Shown here piece by piece: positions 40,072-49,608 of a stretch of 64,000 nt of DNA. This DNA comes from Deinococcus sonorensis KR-87 (GTDB lineage Bacteria > Deinococcota > Deinococci > Deinococcales > Deinococcaceae). Made by a program: the position numbers and the translations under genes. Location: positions 2,261,501-2,325,500 of the forward strand of contig NZ_CP158299.1 of the NCBI RefSeq assembly GCF_040256395.1, written 5' to 3'. The notes beneath the pieces are model-generated. The model saw nothing but the letters and a program-made list of their open reading frames with translations. It was not told the DNA's origin and searched no databases. The stretch's first letter is position 1, and the number at the start of each line of letters is the position of its first letter.

Positions 40072-40959
40072 CTACAGCACCAGGACGCCGGTGTGTTTGA
40101 CCTTGCCCTCCGGCTCCACGTGGATGGTCACCACCGCGCCCTCCACGTCGTGCTGGAGCTGGTCCTCGATGCGGTCACAGATCACGTGCGCCTGCTCCAC
40201 CTCCATGTGGCCCGGCACCACCAGATGGAATTCAATGAAGGTGACGTTACCCGCCAGCCGGGTCCGCAGGTCATGCGCCTCGATGGCCCCTTCCGCGTGC
40301 GTGCTGATGGTCTCGCGGATGCGGGCCACCACCTCGCTGGGGGCGGCCTCGTCCATCAGGCCGTTCACGCTGTCGCGCATCAGGCCCCAGCCGGACCACA
40401 GGATGTTCAGCGACACCAGCACCGCGATCACCGGGTCCAGCACCGTCCAGCCGGTCACGGCCACCAGCGCCACGCCCAGCAGCACGCCGCCGGACGTGAA
40501 CACGTCGGTGTACAGGTGCTTGCCGTCGGCCAGCAGGGCGGGGGAGCGGTGGGTGCGGCCCGCCCGGGTCAGCACCGCGGCCCACACCAGGTTGATGACC
40601 GACGCCCCACCGTTGATCAGCAGGCCCAGCACCGGCGCCTGAAGTTCGGCCGGGTGTCGGAAGTTGCTGTAGGCCTCCCGCAGGATGGACAGGGCCGCCA
40701 GCAGAATCAGCACCCCCTCCACCACCGCGCTGAAGTACTCGGCCTTGGTGTGCCCGTACGGATGATTGGCGTCGGCGGGCTTGGCGCTGACCTGCAGGGC
40801 GATGTAGGCGGCCACCGCCGCCGCCACGTTGATGATGCTCTCCAGCGCGTCGGAGTACAGCGCCACGCTGCCAGTGAGCAGGTACGCCAGAAATTTCAGT
40901 CCCAGGACCAGCAGGCCGAAGACGATGCTCCAGAGCGCCAGTCGAACGGTACGGTTCAC
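40072..40959 (-). CDS. Cation diffusion facilitator (CDF) metal efflux protein
   Basis: A 295-residue protein with six membrane segments and a C-terminal cytoplasmic domain. Metal-site motifs are SDALESIINV in segment 2, HPYGHTKAEYFSA after it, and ADGKHLYTDVFTSGG in segment 5. It exports zinc, iron, manganese or similar ions by proton antiport; the HxxxD site of segment 5 suits zinc or manganese, but the metal is unclear. The GTG start has a GAGGTGAAG site upstream. Confidence 0.92.
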   Translation of the reverse strand: MNRTVRLALWSIVFGLLVLGLKFLAYLLTGSVALYSDALESIINVAAAVAAYIALQVSAKPADANHPYGHTKAEYFSAVVEGVLILLAALSILREAYSNFRHPAELQAPVLGLLINGGASVINLVWAAVLTRAGRTHRSPALLADGKHLYTDVFTSGGVLLGVALVAVTGWTVLDPVIAVLVSLNILWSGWGLMRDSVNGLMDEAAPSEVVARIRETISTHAEGAIEAHDLRTRLAGNVTFIEFHLVVPGHMEVEQAHVICDRIEDQLQHDVEGAVVTIHVEPEGKVKHTGVLVL

Positions 40960-41030
40960 AGCTTCACCTCAGGGCTGGGAGGGGCGAACGTCCAGCGCAG
41001 CCCACAGGCTAGCATCCGGGCCCGCAGAAG

Positions 41031-41945
41031 CTATACCTCGACGGGCGGCGGCGTGCTGGGCCGGGCGCTCAGGGTCACGCCCGCCGAAGCGGCCATCACG
41101 CAGACGATCGCCACCCACTGCAGGCCCCTCAGCTGCTCTCCCAGGAACACCAGCCCGATGACCGCCGCCAGCGCCGGCTCCAGACTCATCAGCACCCCGA
41201 ACACCCGGGCCGGCAGCACCCGCAGAGCGCCCATCTCCAGCGAGTAGGGCAGGGCGCTGCTCAGCACCGCCACCCCCACGGCAGTCGCCAGCACGCCCAG
41301 GCTCAGGTGGCTCCACGCGCCGCTGGCGGACCCGCTGACCAGCCCGAACGGCAGGGTGACGAGGGCGGCGAGGCCCATGCCCACCGCCACGCCCTGCGGC
41401 CCCGGGAAGCGCTGGGCCACCCGCTGCCCGGCCAGGATGTAGCCGGCCCAGCACACCCCGGCAAACAGCGCCAGCAGCACGCCCAGCAGGTCCAGGCCCG
41501 AGGTGTGCCCCGGCCACGGCACGATCAAGAGCAGCCCGGCGGCGGCCAGGGCCACCCAGGCAAAGTCCTGGGCCCGGCGCGACGACAGGACCGCCACCCC
41601 CAACGGCCCCACGAACTCCAGCGTCACGGTCAGGCCCAGCGGAATGCGCTGCAGCGCCAGGTAATAGCTGAGGTTCATCAGGCCCAGGGCCACGCCGTAC
41701 GGCAACAGGGCCCGCCAGTGGGTGCGGTGCAGGTGCTGCAGCCGGGGCCGCCACACCACGCCCAGGATCAGCGCCGCGAACAGCACCCGCAGGCTGGTGA
41801 CGGCCATCGGTCCCAGCAGCGGAAACAGCGTCTTGGCGAGCGCCGCGCCGCCCTGGATGCTGACGGCGGCCAGCAGCAGCGACGGCACCGGCGGCAGGGT
41901 CAGGGAGCGGGGAGAGCGGCTGGAGGTGGTGGGCAGGCCGGGCAC
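41031..41945 (-). CDS. EamA-family (DMT) transporter, RhtA-like
   Basis: A 304-residue inner-membrane protein with ten predicted segments in two EamA repeats. Typical pieces are AALAKTLFPLLGPMAVTSLRVLFAALIL and the second-repeat ALPYSLEMGALRVLPARVFGVLMSLEPALAAVIGLVFLGEQL, which matches RhtA-like amino-acid or metabolite exporters. An in-frame GTG at 41954 overlaps TACAGT, so the GTG at 41945, 7 nt after that -10 box, is the better start. Confidence 0.85.
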   Translation of the reverse strand: MPGLPTTSSRSPRSLTLPPVPSLLLAAVSIQGGAALAKTLFPLLGPMAVTSLRVLFAALILGVVWRPRLQHLHRTHWRALLPYGVALGLMNLSYYLALQRIPLGLTVTLEFVGPLGVAVLSSRRAQDFAWVALAAAGLLLIVPWPGHTSGLDLLGVLLALFAGVCWAGYILAGQRVAQRFPGPQGVAVGMGLAALVTLPFGLVSGSASGAWSHLSLGVLATAVGVAVLSSALPYSLEMGALRVLPARVFGVLMSLEPALAAVIGLVFLGEQLRGLQWVAIVCVMAASAGVTLSARPSTPPPVEV

Positions 41946-41975
41946 GCCCACCACTGTAGCGGCTGCAACAGCAAT

Positions 41976-42003
41976 CCGGCCCTGAGCGTGAACTCAGGGC
42001 CGG
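41976..42003 (-). terminator. Terminator of the alpha-glucan phosphorylase gene
   Basis: CCGGCCCTGAG (41976-41986) and CTCAGGGCCGG (41993-42003) form a perfect 11-bp stem with a 6-nt loop, 26 bp past the glgP stop. On the minus strand it is followed by a T-rich ATTGCTGTTG. Confidence 0.75.
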
Positions 42004-42028
42004 ACGGTGACTGCTCAGTCAACGTGGC

Positions 42029-44557
42029 TTACGCCCACTTGATCAGGCCCAGCTCGAACTCGTTGCCCAGGCCCTCCTTGGTCGGCATCATCCGCACGCC
42101 GATGCTGTACAGACCGCTGTCCTCCAGCGGAATGCTCGCCTCATAGCGGCCCTGGCCCCGGCTCTCCAGCGGCACCCGGCTGAGCGTTTCGCCGCGCTTC
42201 AGGACCGCCTCCACCCGCAGCTCACCGTCGGCGATACCGGCCGGGTTCACCTGGGCCGCCACCGTCACCTGCTCACCCGGCTGCACGCTGGCCGGCAGCT
42301 GGGCGCTGGCCTGCAGGCTGGTGTGCGGCCACTGCTGGCGGATCCAGGCCTTCCAGCCGCCCAGGTTGCGGGCCAGCTGGGCGCCGTCCGCCTCCACCTC
42401 GTCGTGGCGGGTGTTCAGGGTCAGGTAGTAGTTACGGGTGTAGTCAATGACCTGCCGCTGCATGCTGAATTCCGGGTTCACCGTGATGATCGCCTGCCGC
42501 ACCGTGTCCAGCCAGCCATGGTTCTGCCCCTGGGCGTCGCGGCGGTAGTACAGCGGCACGATCTGCTCCTCCAGCGTGCGGTACAGGCTGAAGCTGTCGG
42601 CGTCGTCCTGCACGTTCAGGTCGGCGTACTCGCGCTCGTCCCCGATCGGCCAGCCGTTCTTGCCGTCGTAGCCTTCGCGCCACCAGCCGTCCAGCACGCT
42701 GAAGTTCGGCGCGCCGTTGAAGCTGGCCTTCATGCCGCTGGTGCCGGAGGCTTCCAGCGGGCGGCGCGGGTTGTTCATCCACACGTCCACGCCCTGCACG
42801 AGGTGACGGGCCACGTTCATGTCGTAGTTCTCCAGGATCACGATCTTGCCCTGGAACTCCGGCTCCTGCGACACCCGGTAGATCTCCTGGATGAAGGCCT
42901 TGCCGGGGTTGTCGGCCGGGTGCGCCTTGCCGGCGAACACGAACTGCACCGGGCGCTCCGGATTATTCACGATCCGCGACAGGCGGGCCTTGTCGCGGAA
43001 CAGCAGGGTGGCGCGCTTGTAGGTGGCGAAGCGGCGGGCAAACCCGATGGTCAGGGCGTCCGGGCTCAGCACCTGCTCGGCGGCGGCCACGTCCGAGGCG
43101 CTGGCCCCGTTGCGTTCCAGCTGCTCCTTGAGCCGCGAGCGCACGAAGCTGATCATCTCGGTCTTGAGGGTGTGCTGGGTGCGGGCCAGTTCCGCGTCCG
43201 GGATCTCCCGGATGGCCTGCCACATGGCCTTGTCCTCCAGCCGCTCGGTCCAGTCCTGCGGCAGCACGGTGCTGTACAGGTCGCGGAACGGCTGGGCCAG
43301 GAAGGTCAGGTTGTGGGCGCCGTTGGTCACGTGCCCGATCGGCACCTCATCCTGCTCGGCGCCGGGGTACAGGAAGTTCCACAGCCCGCGCGACACCTCG
43401 CCGTGCAGTTCCGAGACGCCGTTGGCCGCGCGGCTCATGCGCAGCGCGAACACGCTCATGCTGAAGCTCGGCACCCAGCGGTTGTCCCAGAACTGTTCCT
43501 GGCGCGCCAGCTCGTACAGCTCGTCGCGGGTGGTGGACAGCTGGGCGGCCCACTCGCCCAGGTAGCGGTCGGTCAGGTCGTAGGCATAGGCGTCGTTGCC
43601 GGCCGGAACCGGTGTGTGCGTGGTGAACAGGGTGGCGCTGGCCACCGCCTCGGTGGCGGCCCGGAAGTCCAGGCCCGCGGCCACCCGCTCGCGGATGCGC
43701 TCCAGCGCCATGAAGGCCGCGTGGCCCTCGTTCATGTGGTACACGCTGGCCGGCACGTTCAGCGCGCGCAGCGCCCGCACCCCGCCGATGCCCAGCAGCA
43801 GGTACTGCTGGATGCGCAGCTCCTGGTTGCCGCCGTACAGCCGGGCCGTCAGCTTGCGGTCGTCCTCGCTGTTCTCCGGCACGTCGCTGTCGAGCAGCAG
43901 CACCCGGATGCGCCCCACCTGCAGCTGCCACACCCGCAGTGCCACGTCGCGCCCGGCCACCCGCACGCTCACGCGCGCCTCGTCGCCCGACGCGGTGCGG
44001 GCCGGACGGATCGGCAGGGTGGTCAGGTCCAGCTCGTCGTAGCGTTCCTGCTGCCAGCCGTCCTTGTTGAACAGCTGGGTGAAGTAGCCCTGGCGGAACA
44101 GCATGCCCACCGCCGTGAACGGCAGCCCCAGGTCCGAGGCGCTCTTGCAGTGGTCGCCGGCCAGCACGCCCAGGCCGCCCGAATAGATCGGCAGGCACTC
44201 GTGAAAGGCGTACTCCATGCTGAAATAGGCCACGCCGCCCTGCTGCAGCGAGGCCGCGTTGCGGCTGGCCCAGGTGTCCGTCAGGCCCATGTAGGCATCA
44301 AAATCCGCCAGCACCGCACGGTAGCGCTCCAGGTAGGCGGGGTCCGCTGCAACCTCGGCCATCCGCTCGGCCGGAACCTCCAGCAGGGTCCGCACCGGGT
44401 TGCGTTGGAAGCGCTCCCAAATTACCGGATCCAGTTCCGAGTACAGCTCCTGAGCCCTGGGGGTCCATGACCAGTACAGGTTGTAGGCCAGCTCTTCCAG
44501 ACGGGCCACAGCCTGGGGCAGGCGCGGCAGCACGGTGACTTTCCCGATAACATTCAT
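42029..44557 (-). CDS. glgP: Alpha-glucan (glycogen/maltodextrin) phosphorylase
   Basis: An 842-residue GT35 enzyme that releases glucose-1-phosphate from alpha-1,4-glucans. It is the form with an N-terminal DUF3417 domain (LPQAVARLEELAYNLYWSWTPRAQELYSELDP), as in thermophile and actinobacterial enzymes. The pyridoxal-phosphate lysine is in EASGTSGMKASFNG, and IYSGGLGVLAGDH and NEGHAAF are conserved. The C-terminal 110 residues form an extra beta domain. The ATG at 44557 follows TAAGCT by 7 nt. It fits with malQ in glycogen use. Confidence 0.95.
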   Translation of the reverse strand: MNVIGKVTVLPRLPQAVARLEELAYNLYWSWTPRAQELYSELDPVIWERFQRNPVRTLLEVPAERMAEVAADPAYLERYRAVLADFDAYMGLTDTWASRNAASLQQGGVAYFSMEYAFHECLPIYSGGLGVLAGDHCKSASDLGLPFTAVGMLFRQGYFTQLFNKDGWQQERYDELDLTTLPIRPARTASGDEARVSVRVAGRDVALRVWQLQVGRIRVLLLDSDVPENSEDDRKLTARLYGGNQELRIQQYLLLGIGGVRALRALNVPASVYHMNEGHAAFMALERIRERVAAGLDFRAATEAVASATLFTTHTPVPAGNDAYAYDLTDRYLGEWAAQLSTTRDELYELARQEQFWDNRWVPSFSMSVFALRMSRAANGVSELHGEVSRGLWNFLYPGAEQDEVPIGHVTNGAHNLTFLAQPFRDLYSTVLPQDWTERLEDKAMWQAIREIPDAELARTQHTLKTEMISFVRSRLKEQLERNGASASDVAAAEQVLSPDALTIGFARRFATYKRATLLFRDKARLSRIVNNPERPVQFVFAGKAHPADNPGKAFIQEIYRVSQEPEFQGKIVILENYDMNVARHLVQGVDVWMNNPRRPLEASGTSGMKASFNGAPNFSVLDGWWREGYDGKNGWPIGDEREYADLNVQDDADSFSLYRTLEEQIVPLYYRRDAQGQNHGWLDTVRQAIITVNPEFSMQRQVIDYTRNYYLTLNTRHDEVEADGAQLARNLGGWKAWIRQQWPHTSLQASAQLPASVQPGEQVTVAAQVNPAGIADGELRVEAVLKRGETLSRVPLESRGQGRYEASIPLEDSGLYSIGVRMMPTKEGLGNEFELGLIKWA

Positions 44558-44647
44558 CCTTGCCAGCTTACACCACCGTTCACCTTCGGCACATTCTGGG
44601 AGTGGGGGCATACGGGCGGGTCACCGTGCAAGCGTGTACGCTGAGCC

Positions 44648-45004
44648 ATGTCCCTCCAGAACATCACGCTGCTGGTGGCCGATGTGGAACGCTCGCGCCG
44701 CTTCTACCAGGAGGCGTTCGGGTTGAGCGAGTCGGGCCGCAGCGCGCCCGGCATGGCGCTGCTCAACGCTGGCGGGGTCACGCTGCTGCTGCAGCCGGCC
44801 GGGGCCAGTGCCGCGCCGGTCACGCCGGGCGGGGTGGAACTGGGATTCGCGGTGCCGGACATCGCCCAGGCGCGCGAGCGACTGGCCCGGCTGGGGGTGT
44901 GGGTGGGCGAGGGCCAACGGATGGGCTGGGGCGAGGGCTTCGACGCCCGCGACCCGGACGGCCACGCCCTGACGGTGTATCACCAGTTCGGGGACCACAG
45001 GTGA
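44648..45004 (+). CDS. VOC-superfamily (glyoxalase-like) protein
   Basis: A 118-residue protein with one betaalphabetabetabeta pair: ITLLVADVERSRRFYQEAFGL then VELGFAVPDIAQARERLARLGVWV and DARDPDGHALTVYHQ. It lacks an obvious full set of metal ligands from glyoxalase I. The role could be a dioxygenase-like enzyme or antibiotic-binding protein. TACGCT lies 5 nt before the ATG. Its stop overlaps the start of the DinB-like gene (GTGA). Confidence 0.8.
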   Translation: MSLQNITLLVADVERSRRFYQEAFGLSESGRSAPGMALLNAGGVTLLLQPAGASAAPVTPGGVELGFAVPDIAQARERLARLGVWVGEGQRMGWGEGFDARDPDGHALTVYHQFGDHR

Positions 45005-45492
45005 CGACCCTGGCATTGCTGGTGCGTCAGACGCAAGGCATGCGTCAGACGCTGCTGACGTTCCTGTCCACCCTCCCGCCGGACCTGCTCCGCGAGCGGC
45101 GGCCCGGCTTCGGGCAGGGCAGCATCCTGGAGACCCTGACCCATGTCGCAGACTGCTACGGCGGCTGGACCAGCGAGGTCCTGATGGAGGAACCCTGGGC
45201 TTTCGCAGAGGGTGTGGAGCCCACCCTGGACGCCCTGCGCACGCGCTTTGAACGGGTGGACGCCCTGCTCGCACGGGCCTTGCAGAGCACCCGGCTGGAG
45301 GCGGGCGAGTGGACCCACACCACCCGGCAGGGAGACGCCCTGCTGGTGTCGGGGCCGTGGCTGCTGCTGCACCCGCTGACCCATGAGTTTCACCACAAGG
45401 GGCAGGTGGTGGCGCTGGCCCGCGTGCTGGGCCATCCAGTGCCGCCGGACGTGGACCTGGACCTGCCCCCGCCCGGCGGCTGGGGCGGCTAG
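45001..45492 (+). CDS. DinB-family metal-dependent protein
   Basis: A 163-residue four-helix bundle protein of the DinB/YfiT group. The three metal-binding His positions are seen in THVADCYGG (helix 2) and HPLTHEFHHKGQ (helix 4). Related bacterial proteins act as bacillithiol- or thiol-dependent S-transferases; Deinococcus lineages are rich in DinB-like genes. It is translationally coupled to the VOC gene by a GTGA overlap. Confidence 0.85.
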   Translation: MTTLALLVRQTQGMRQTLLTFLSTLPPDLLRERRPGFGQGSILETLTHVADCYGGWTSEVLMEEPWAFAEGVEPTLDALRTRFERVDALLARALQSTRLEAGEWTHTTRQGDALLVSGPWLLLHPLTHEFHHKGQVVALARVLGHPVPPDVDLDLPPPGGWGG

Positions 45493-45518
45493 CCGCTCGG
45501 TCTTGACCGCTTCTTGGT

Positions 45519-45545
45519 GAATGGTCGGCCACGCGGCGACCATTC
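45519..45545. promoter_or_regulatory. Inverted repeat at the CoA-disulfide reductase promoter
   Basis: GAATGGTCG (45519-45527) and CGACCATTC (45537-45545) are perfect 9-bp arms with a 9-nt spacer. They cover the -35 area of the promoter whose -10 box TAGCCT (45548-45553) lies 6 nt before the ATG. Either an operator or a terminator of the preceding gene; no T tract follows, which favours an operator. Confidence 0.5.
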
Positions 45546-45559
45546 TCTAGCCTGAAGCC

Positions 45560-46903
45560 ATGCGAATTGTGGTGGTGGGCGGCGTGGCGGCGGGCATGAG
45601 CGCGGCCTCGCGGGCGAAGCGGCACGACCCCTCCTCGGAGGTGGTGGTGTTCGAGCGCACCGAGTGGATCAGCTACGGAGCCTGCGGCCTGCCGTATGTG
45701 CTGGGCGGGCAGGTGGACGACTTTGCCGCGCTGGAGGCCCGCACCCCGGCCCAGATGCGGGCGCGCGGCATCGGGGTGCGGCTGCGCCACGAGGTGATGG
45801 GCGTGGACCCGGTGGCCCGCACCCTCACGGTGCGCGATCTGGCATCCGGGCGCACCGGCCAGGAGCCCTACGATCAGCTGCTGCTCGCCACCGGCGTCAG
45901 CCCGGTGCGACCTCCCTGGGCCAACATGGACGCGGCGGGCGTGCACGTGCTGCGGGAAATTCCGGACGGGCAGGCGATCGAGGCGACCCTACAGGGCGGG
46001 GCGCGGCGGGCCGCCATCATCGGCGGCGGGTACATCGGGCTGGAGATGGCCGAGGCGCTGCGGGCGCGCGGACTGAGCGTGGTGCTGCTGGAGCAGTTGC
46101 CGGACCTGGCGGGGCGGATGCTCGACCCGGAGGCGCGCCAGCAGATCCGGGCCGAGGTGGAGCGGCAGGGGGTGGACGTCCGGACCGGCGTGACGGTGGA
46201 GGGCCTGACCGCCCGGGCCGGTCGCGTGACGGGCGTGCAGACCGACGCCGGACTGGTGCGGGCGGATCTGGTGCTGGTGGCGGTGGGCGTGCGGCCCAAT
46301 GTGGCGCTGGCGAAGATGGCGGGCGTCCGGCTGGGCCGCAGCGGGGCCATTCACACCGACGCGCGGCAGCGGACCACGGTGGATGGCGTCTGGGCCGCTG
46401 GCGACAACACCGAGAGCGTCCACCGGGTCAGCCGGCGGCGGGTGCATGTGCCGCTGGGGCTGGCCGCCAACCGGATGGGCCGGGTGGCCGGCATCAACAT
46501 GGCCGGCGGCGACGCGCGCTTTCCCGGCATCGTGGGCACGGCCATCTTCAAGGTCTTTGACCTGTCGGTGGCGCGCACCGGCCTGAGTGCCGAGGACACG
46601 GCGGCCCTGGGGCTGGACGCGGTGCAGGTGGATGTGAGCAGCTCGGACCACGCCGGGTACTACCGGGACGCCTGCCCGATCCAGGTGCGCCTGCGGGCCG
46701 AACGCGGCACGGGCCGGTTACTGGGCGCCCAGCTGCTGGGCCACGGCGACGCGGTGAAGCGGGTGGACGTGGTGGCCACGCTGCTGCATGGCCGGGGCCG
46801 GGTGCAGGACCTCGCCGAGCTGGACTTGGCCTACGCGCCGCCCTTCAGCACCGTCTGGGACGTGCTGCTGGTGGCGGCCGGGCGGCTCACGGCGCTGATC
46901 TAG
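45560..46903 (+). CDS. CoA-disulfide reductase / NADH oxidase-like flavoprotein
   Basis: A 447-residue FAD protein of the single-cysteine disulfide reductase group. The FAD motif is VVVGGVAAGMSAASRAKR, the active cysteine is in ISYGACGLPYVLGG (residue 43 or so), and the NADH motif is AAIIGGGYIGLEMAEAL. The C-terminus PPFSTVWDVLLVAAGRL matches CoA-disulfide reductases. It may keep low-molecular-weight thiols reduced, which fits an oxidation-resistant organism. It abuts the convergent next gene with no spacing. Confidence 0.9.
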   Translation: MRIVVVGGVAAGMSAASRAKRHDPSSEVVVFERTEWISYGACGLPYVLGGQVDDFAALEARTPAQMRARGIGVRLRHEVMGVDPVARTLTVRDLASGRTGQEPYDQLLLATGVSPVRPPWANMDAAGVHVLREIPDGQAIEATLQGGARRAAIIGGGYIGLEMAEALRARGLSVVLLEQLPDLAGRMLDPEARQQIRAEVERQGVDVRTGVTVEGLTARAGRVTGVQTDAGLVRADLVLVAVGVRPNVALAKMAGVRLGRSGAIHTDARQRTTVDGVWAAGDNTESVHRVSRRRVHVPLGLAANRMGRVAGINMAGGDARFPGIVGTAIFKVFDLSVARTGLSAEDTAALGLDAVQVDVSSSDHAGYYRDACPIQVRLRAERGTGRLLGAQLLGHGDAVKRVDVVATLLHGRGRVQDLAELDLAYAPPFSTVWDVLLVAAGRLTALI

Positions 46904-47737
46904 CTACGGGGTGGTTTTCTTCGGCGGCCACACCGGCCCTGTCAGGATGCTCAGCCGCGCCTCCGGCTGCCCGTAGATCGCCCCGATCACGTCTCCCCGG
47001 TGCGCCGCGAACCAGCGCTGCAGGGCCGGACTCTTCGGGAAGATCTGGGTCTGCAGCAGCCGCTCGGCCTCCACGCCCCGGCCCGCCAGCAGCATGTTGT
47101 CCAGGTAGCCGGAGGCGCTGGCGGCCAGCCCTTCCAGGCCCTCCAGCGTGGGGTCGGCGAGGTTGTTGCGCAGCCGTTCAAGGTTGCGCGCCGCCTCCTG
47201 CGCCGGCACATAGGGGTACGCGCGGGTGCGGTCCGCCAGTCGCACCCCGTCCCAGCCGAGCACCGCCTGCATGCCGGGGCTGCCCGCAAAACTCCAGTCG
47301 TAGTACGCCAGATTGTCCAGGCCCACAATGATCTCGCGGGTGCCGTCGCCGTTCAGGTCCGCGAAGCGCGCCCCGTAGTTGGTTCCGTTCAGCACCCCGA
47401 GATTCTCCAGCGCCCCCTGGTCCTGGGTGTACATCAGGTAGGTGAAGCAGCAGTGCGCGCCGCCGGAGTAGGCGGTCACCACGAGTTCCGGCTGGCCGCC
47501 GGGCCGCAGCGGCTGCAGCTCGGCCTGCACGTCCCACTCCGATACCGTCAGCACCGTTCTGGTGCCGTCCCGCAGGGTGAGCCGCGCCGTTCCGGTGCCA
47601 TCGTCCGGCGAGGGTCGGGGTGTGAACTGCAGGGTGTAGCGGCCCCAGTGGGTCAGGGGGGCCGGGGCCGCCGGCTGGGCCAGCGACAGAGGGGCCAGGA
47701 GCAGCGCTGTCAGGGCCGCGAGGCGGGCGAGCGTCAT
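46904..47737 (-). CDS. Exported protein with FG-GAP/calcium-binding-like segment
   Basis: A 277-residue protein with a signal peptide (MTLARLAALTALLLAPLSLA). The mature part holds VVTAYSGGAHCCFTYLMYT and RFADLNGDGTREIIVGLDN, an FG-GAP/VCBS-like repeat with a DxNxDGxxE loop. The C-terminal 100 residues are helical (VEAERLLQTQIFPKSPALQRWFAAHRG). I do not recognise a named family. Cell-surface or periplasmic location is inferred. Confidence 0.65.
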   Translation of the reverse strand: MTLARLAALTALLLAPLSLAQPAAPAPLTHWGRYTLQFTPRPSPDDGTGTARLTLRDGTRTVLTVSEWDVQAELQPLRPGGQPELVVTAYSGGAHCCFTYLMYTQDQGALENLGVLNGTNYGARFADLNGDGTREIIVGLDNLAYYDWSFAGSPGMQAVLGWDGVRLADRTRAYPYVPAQEAARNLERLRNNLADPTLEGLEGLAASASGYLDNMLLAGRGVEAERLLQTQIFPKSPALQRWFAAHRGDVIGAIYGQPEARLSILTGPVWPPKKTTP

Positions 47738-47770
47738 GTCCTGAGGGTACTCCCGGGCCGGGATGGCTGG

Positions 47771-48922
47771 CTAGCCGAGCGCGGCCCAGGCCGCCGCGAC
47801 CCCCGCGCCCCGCTGGAACGGCACGCCCAGCGCCGCCAGGGCGTCCTCCAGAATGCCGGCGATGGCCAGCGCGTCGTAGCGGTCGGCGTAGCCCAGCGTG
47901 CTGATGCGGAACACCGTGTCCTCGTGCGGCGCCTGCCCCGGCAGCGCCCGCTGGCCCATGCTGGCCAGCTGAGCCGCCACCTGCTTGCCGCCCACGCCGG
48001 CCGGCGGTCTGAGCACCGCCACGGCGGGCGTGGTGCGGCTGGCCCACGCCTGACAGCCGAGGGCCTCACCGGCCGCGATCAGCGCCTGACACTGCCGCCC
48101 CTTCTCGGCCCACAGCACCTCCAGCGGCACCGCCAGCAGCCGGTCCAGGGCCGCCGACAGCGCGTACACCAGATTGATGGCCGGGGTCTGCGGCGTGTCG
48201 CCATTCTTCTGCCCGCGTAGCTCACGTTCCAGGTCCAGGTAGAAGCCGCGCCGGGTGTTCCGGATCAGCCGCGCCTCCACCTCCGGGCTGAACAGCACGA
48301 AGCTCAGGCCCGGCGGGGTGGCCACCCCCTTCTGGCTGCCCGACACGATCACGTCCACGTTCCAGGCGGCGGGGCGCAGCTCGGCCACCCCGTAGCTCGT
48401 CACGCAGTCGGCAATCACGATCAGCTGCGGGTTGACGGCTTTGGCCGCCCGCACGATGGCCTCCAGGTCGTGCAGCGCGCCGGTGCTGGTCTCGCTGTGG
48501 GTGATGGTCAGGGCGGCGGCGCCCTCGCAGGCGGCGGCCACCTCATCCGGATCCAGCAGCTCACCCCAGGGCCGCTCCACCTTCACCACGTCGTAGCCGA
48601 GCCGCTCGGCCATCTCGCCCCAGCGCTCGCTGAACTTGCCGGCCGAGGCATTCACCACCCGGCCGCCCTCCGGCACGGTGCTGACCAGCGCGCCCTCGAA
48701 GGCCGCCGTGCCGCTGCCGGTCACGATGACCGCCTCGTAGGGGTCGCCCAGCAGCTGCGTCAGCTTGGCGCGCGCCTCCACGAACTTGGCGCGGCCCTCC
48801 GGCGAGCGGTGGTGCATCTGTGGCTGGGCCAGCTCCAGCAGCACGCGCGGTTCCACCTCCACCGGGCCGGGGGCGATCAAGCGCTTGCGGTTCAGCGGAA
48901 GGTGGGCAGTGCGGTCGGTCAT
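47771..48922 (-). CDS. Class V aminotransferase (alanine-glyoxylate / serine-pyruvate type)
   Basis: A 383-residue PLP enzyme. It opens [29 protein letters not shown], has the cofactor-binding [13 protein letters not shown], the acid DCVTSYGV and the Schiff-base lysine in [16 protein letters not shown]. This is the AGXT/SPT subgroup, which in bacteria serves serine-glyoxylate or alanine-glyoxylate exchange. Isocitrate lyase at 57992 makes glyoxylate, so a link is possible. The ATG at 48922 is chosen over upstream in-frame starts because it begins the family. Confidence 0.92.
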   Translation of the reverse strand: MTDRTAHLPLNRKRLIAPGPVEVEPRVLLELAQPQMHHRSPEGRAKFVEARAKLTQLLGDPYEAVIVTGSGTAAFEGALVSTVPEGGRVVNASAGKFSERWGEMAERLGYDVVKVERPWGELLDPDEVAAACEGAAALTITHSETSTGALHDLEAIVRAAKAVNPQLIVIADCVTSYGVAELRPAAWNVDVIVSGSQKGVATPPGLSFVLFSPEVEARLIRNTRRGFYLDLERELRGQKNGDTPQTPAINLVYALSAALDRLLAVPLEVLWAEKGRQCQALIAAGEALGCQAWASRTTPAVAVLRPPAGVGGKQVAAQLASMGQRALPGQAPHEDTVFRISTLGYADRYDALAIAGILEDALAALGVPFQRGAGVAAAWAALG

Positions 48923-49012
48923 GCCGGCATTGTGAAGCCTCGGGCGGTGAGGACGCCGCAGATGAGCGGACAGGTGACACTCACCGCCCGGTCCGCGTGG
49001 CACACTCGGCCC

Positions 49013-49564
49013 ATGACTGCTCCCTCACCGGATGACGCCCGGCTGCTGCAGGACCGCGCCCTCAAGGACCGGCACTTCGCCTCCGGGCGCGGCCCCATCA
49101 CCGGCGAGCGGCTGCGGCAGTTCAGCGGCCTGCACTATTTCCCGCCGGACCCGGCCCTGAAGGTGGAGGTGCCGGTGGAGCCGGGCAGCGGAGAGACGCT
49201 GGAGGTGCAGACCACCAGCGGGGACGTGCAGACGTATGTGCGCTACGGGCAGGCCCGCTTTAGCCTGAATGGCCAGCAGGTGCAGCTGGCCCTGTTCGCC
49301 CGCCCCGGCGACGAGGCCCCGGCCCAGCTGTTCGTGCCGTTCCGTGACGCCACCAGCGGTCGCCTCACCTACGGCGCCGGCCGGTATCTGGACGTCCCGC
49401 TGCAGCGCGGGCCGGCAGGCGAGAGGGTCACGCTGGATTTCAACCGCGCCTACCACCCGTACTGCGCCTACGCGGACGGCTGGAGCTGTCCGCTCCCGCC
49501 CCCGGAGAACACGCTGCCGGTGGCGGTTCTGGCCGGCGAGCGCCTCGAACCTGACAGGGGCTGA
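49013..49564 (+). CDS. DUF1684 family protein
   Basis: A 183-residue protein. The segments [41 protein letters not shown] and [21 protein letters not shown] are the family hallmark. Its biochemical role is unknown. The frame extends upstream, but the ATG at 49013 has CACACT 6 nt before it. It is divergent from the aminotransferase gene. Confidence 0.88.
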   Translation: MTAPSPDDARLLQDRALKDRHFASGRGPITGERLRQFSGLHYFPPDPALKVEVPVEPGSGETLEVQTTSGDVQTYVRYGQARFSLNGQQVQLALFARPGDEAPAQLFVPFRDATSGRLTYGAGRYLDVPLQRGPAGERVTLDFNRAYHPYCAYADGWSCPLPPPENTLPVAVLAGERLEPDRG

Positions 49565-49608
49565 CATCCGGATCAGATTTCCGTGACATTCGGGCCGTAG
49601 CCTGGAAG

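Noticed and set aside
42323..44470. A 715-codon plus-strand frame opposite glgP
   Set aside because: The glgP frame has clear family motifs from end to end; the plus-strand translation is a His/Arg/Gly-rich shadow.
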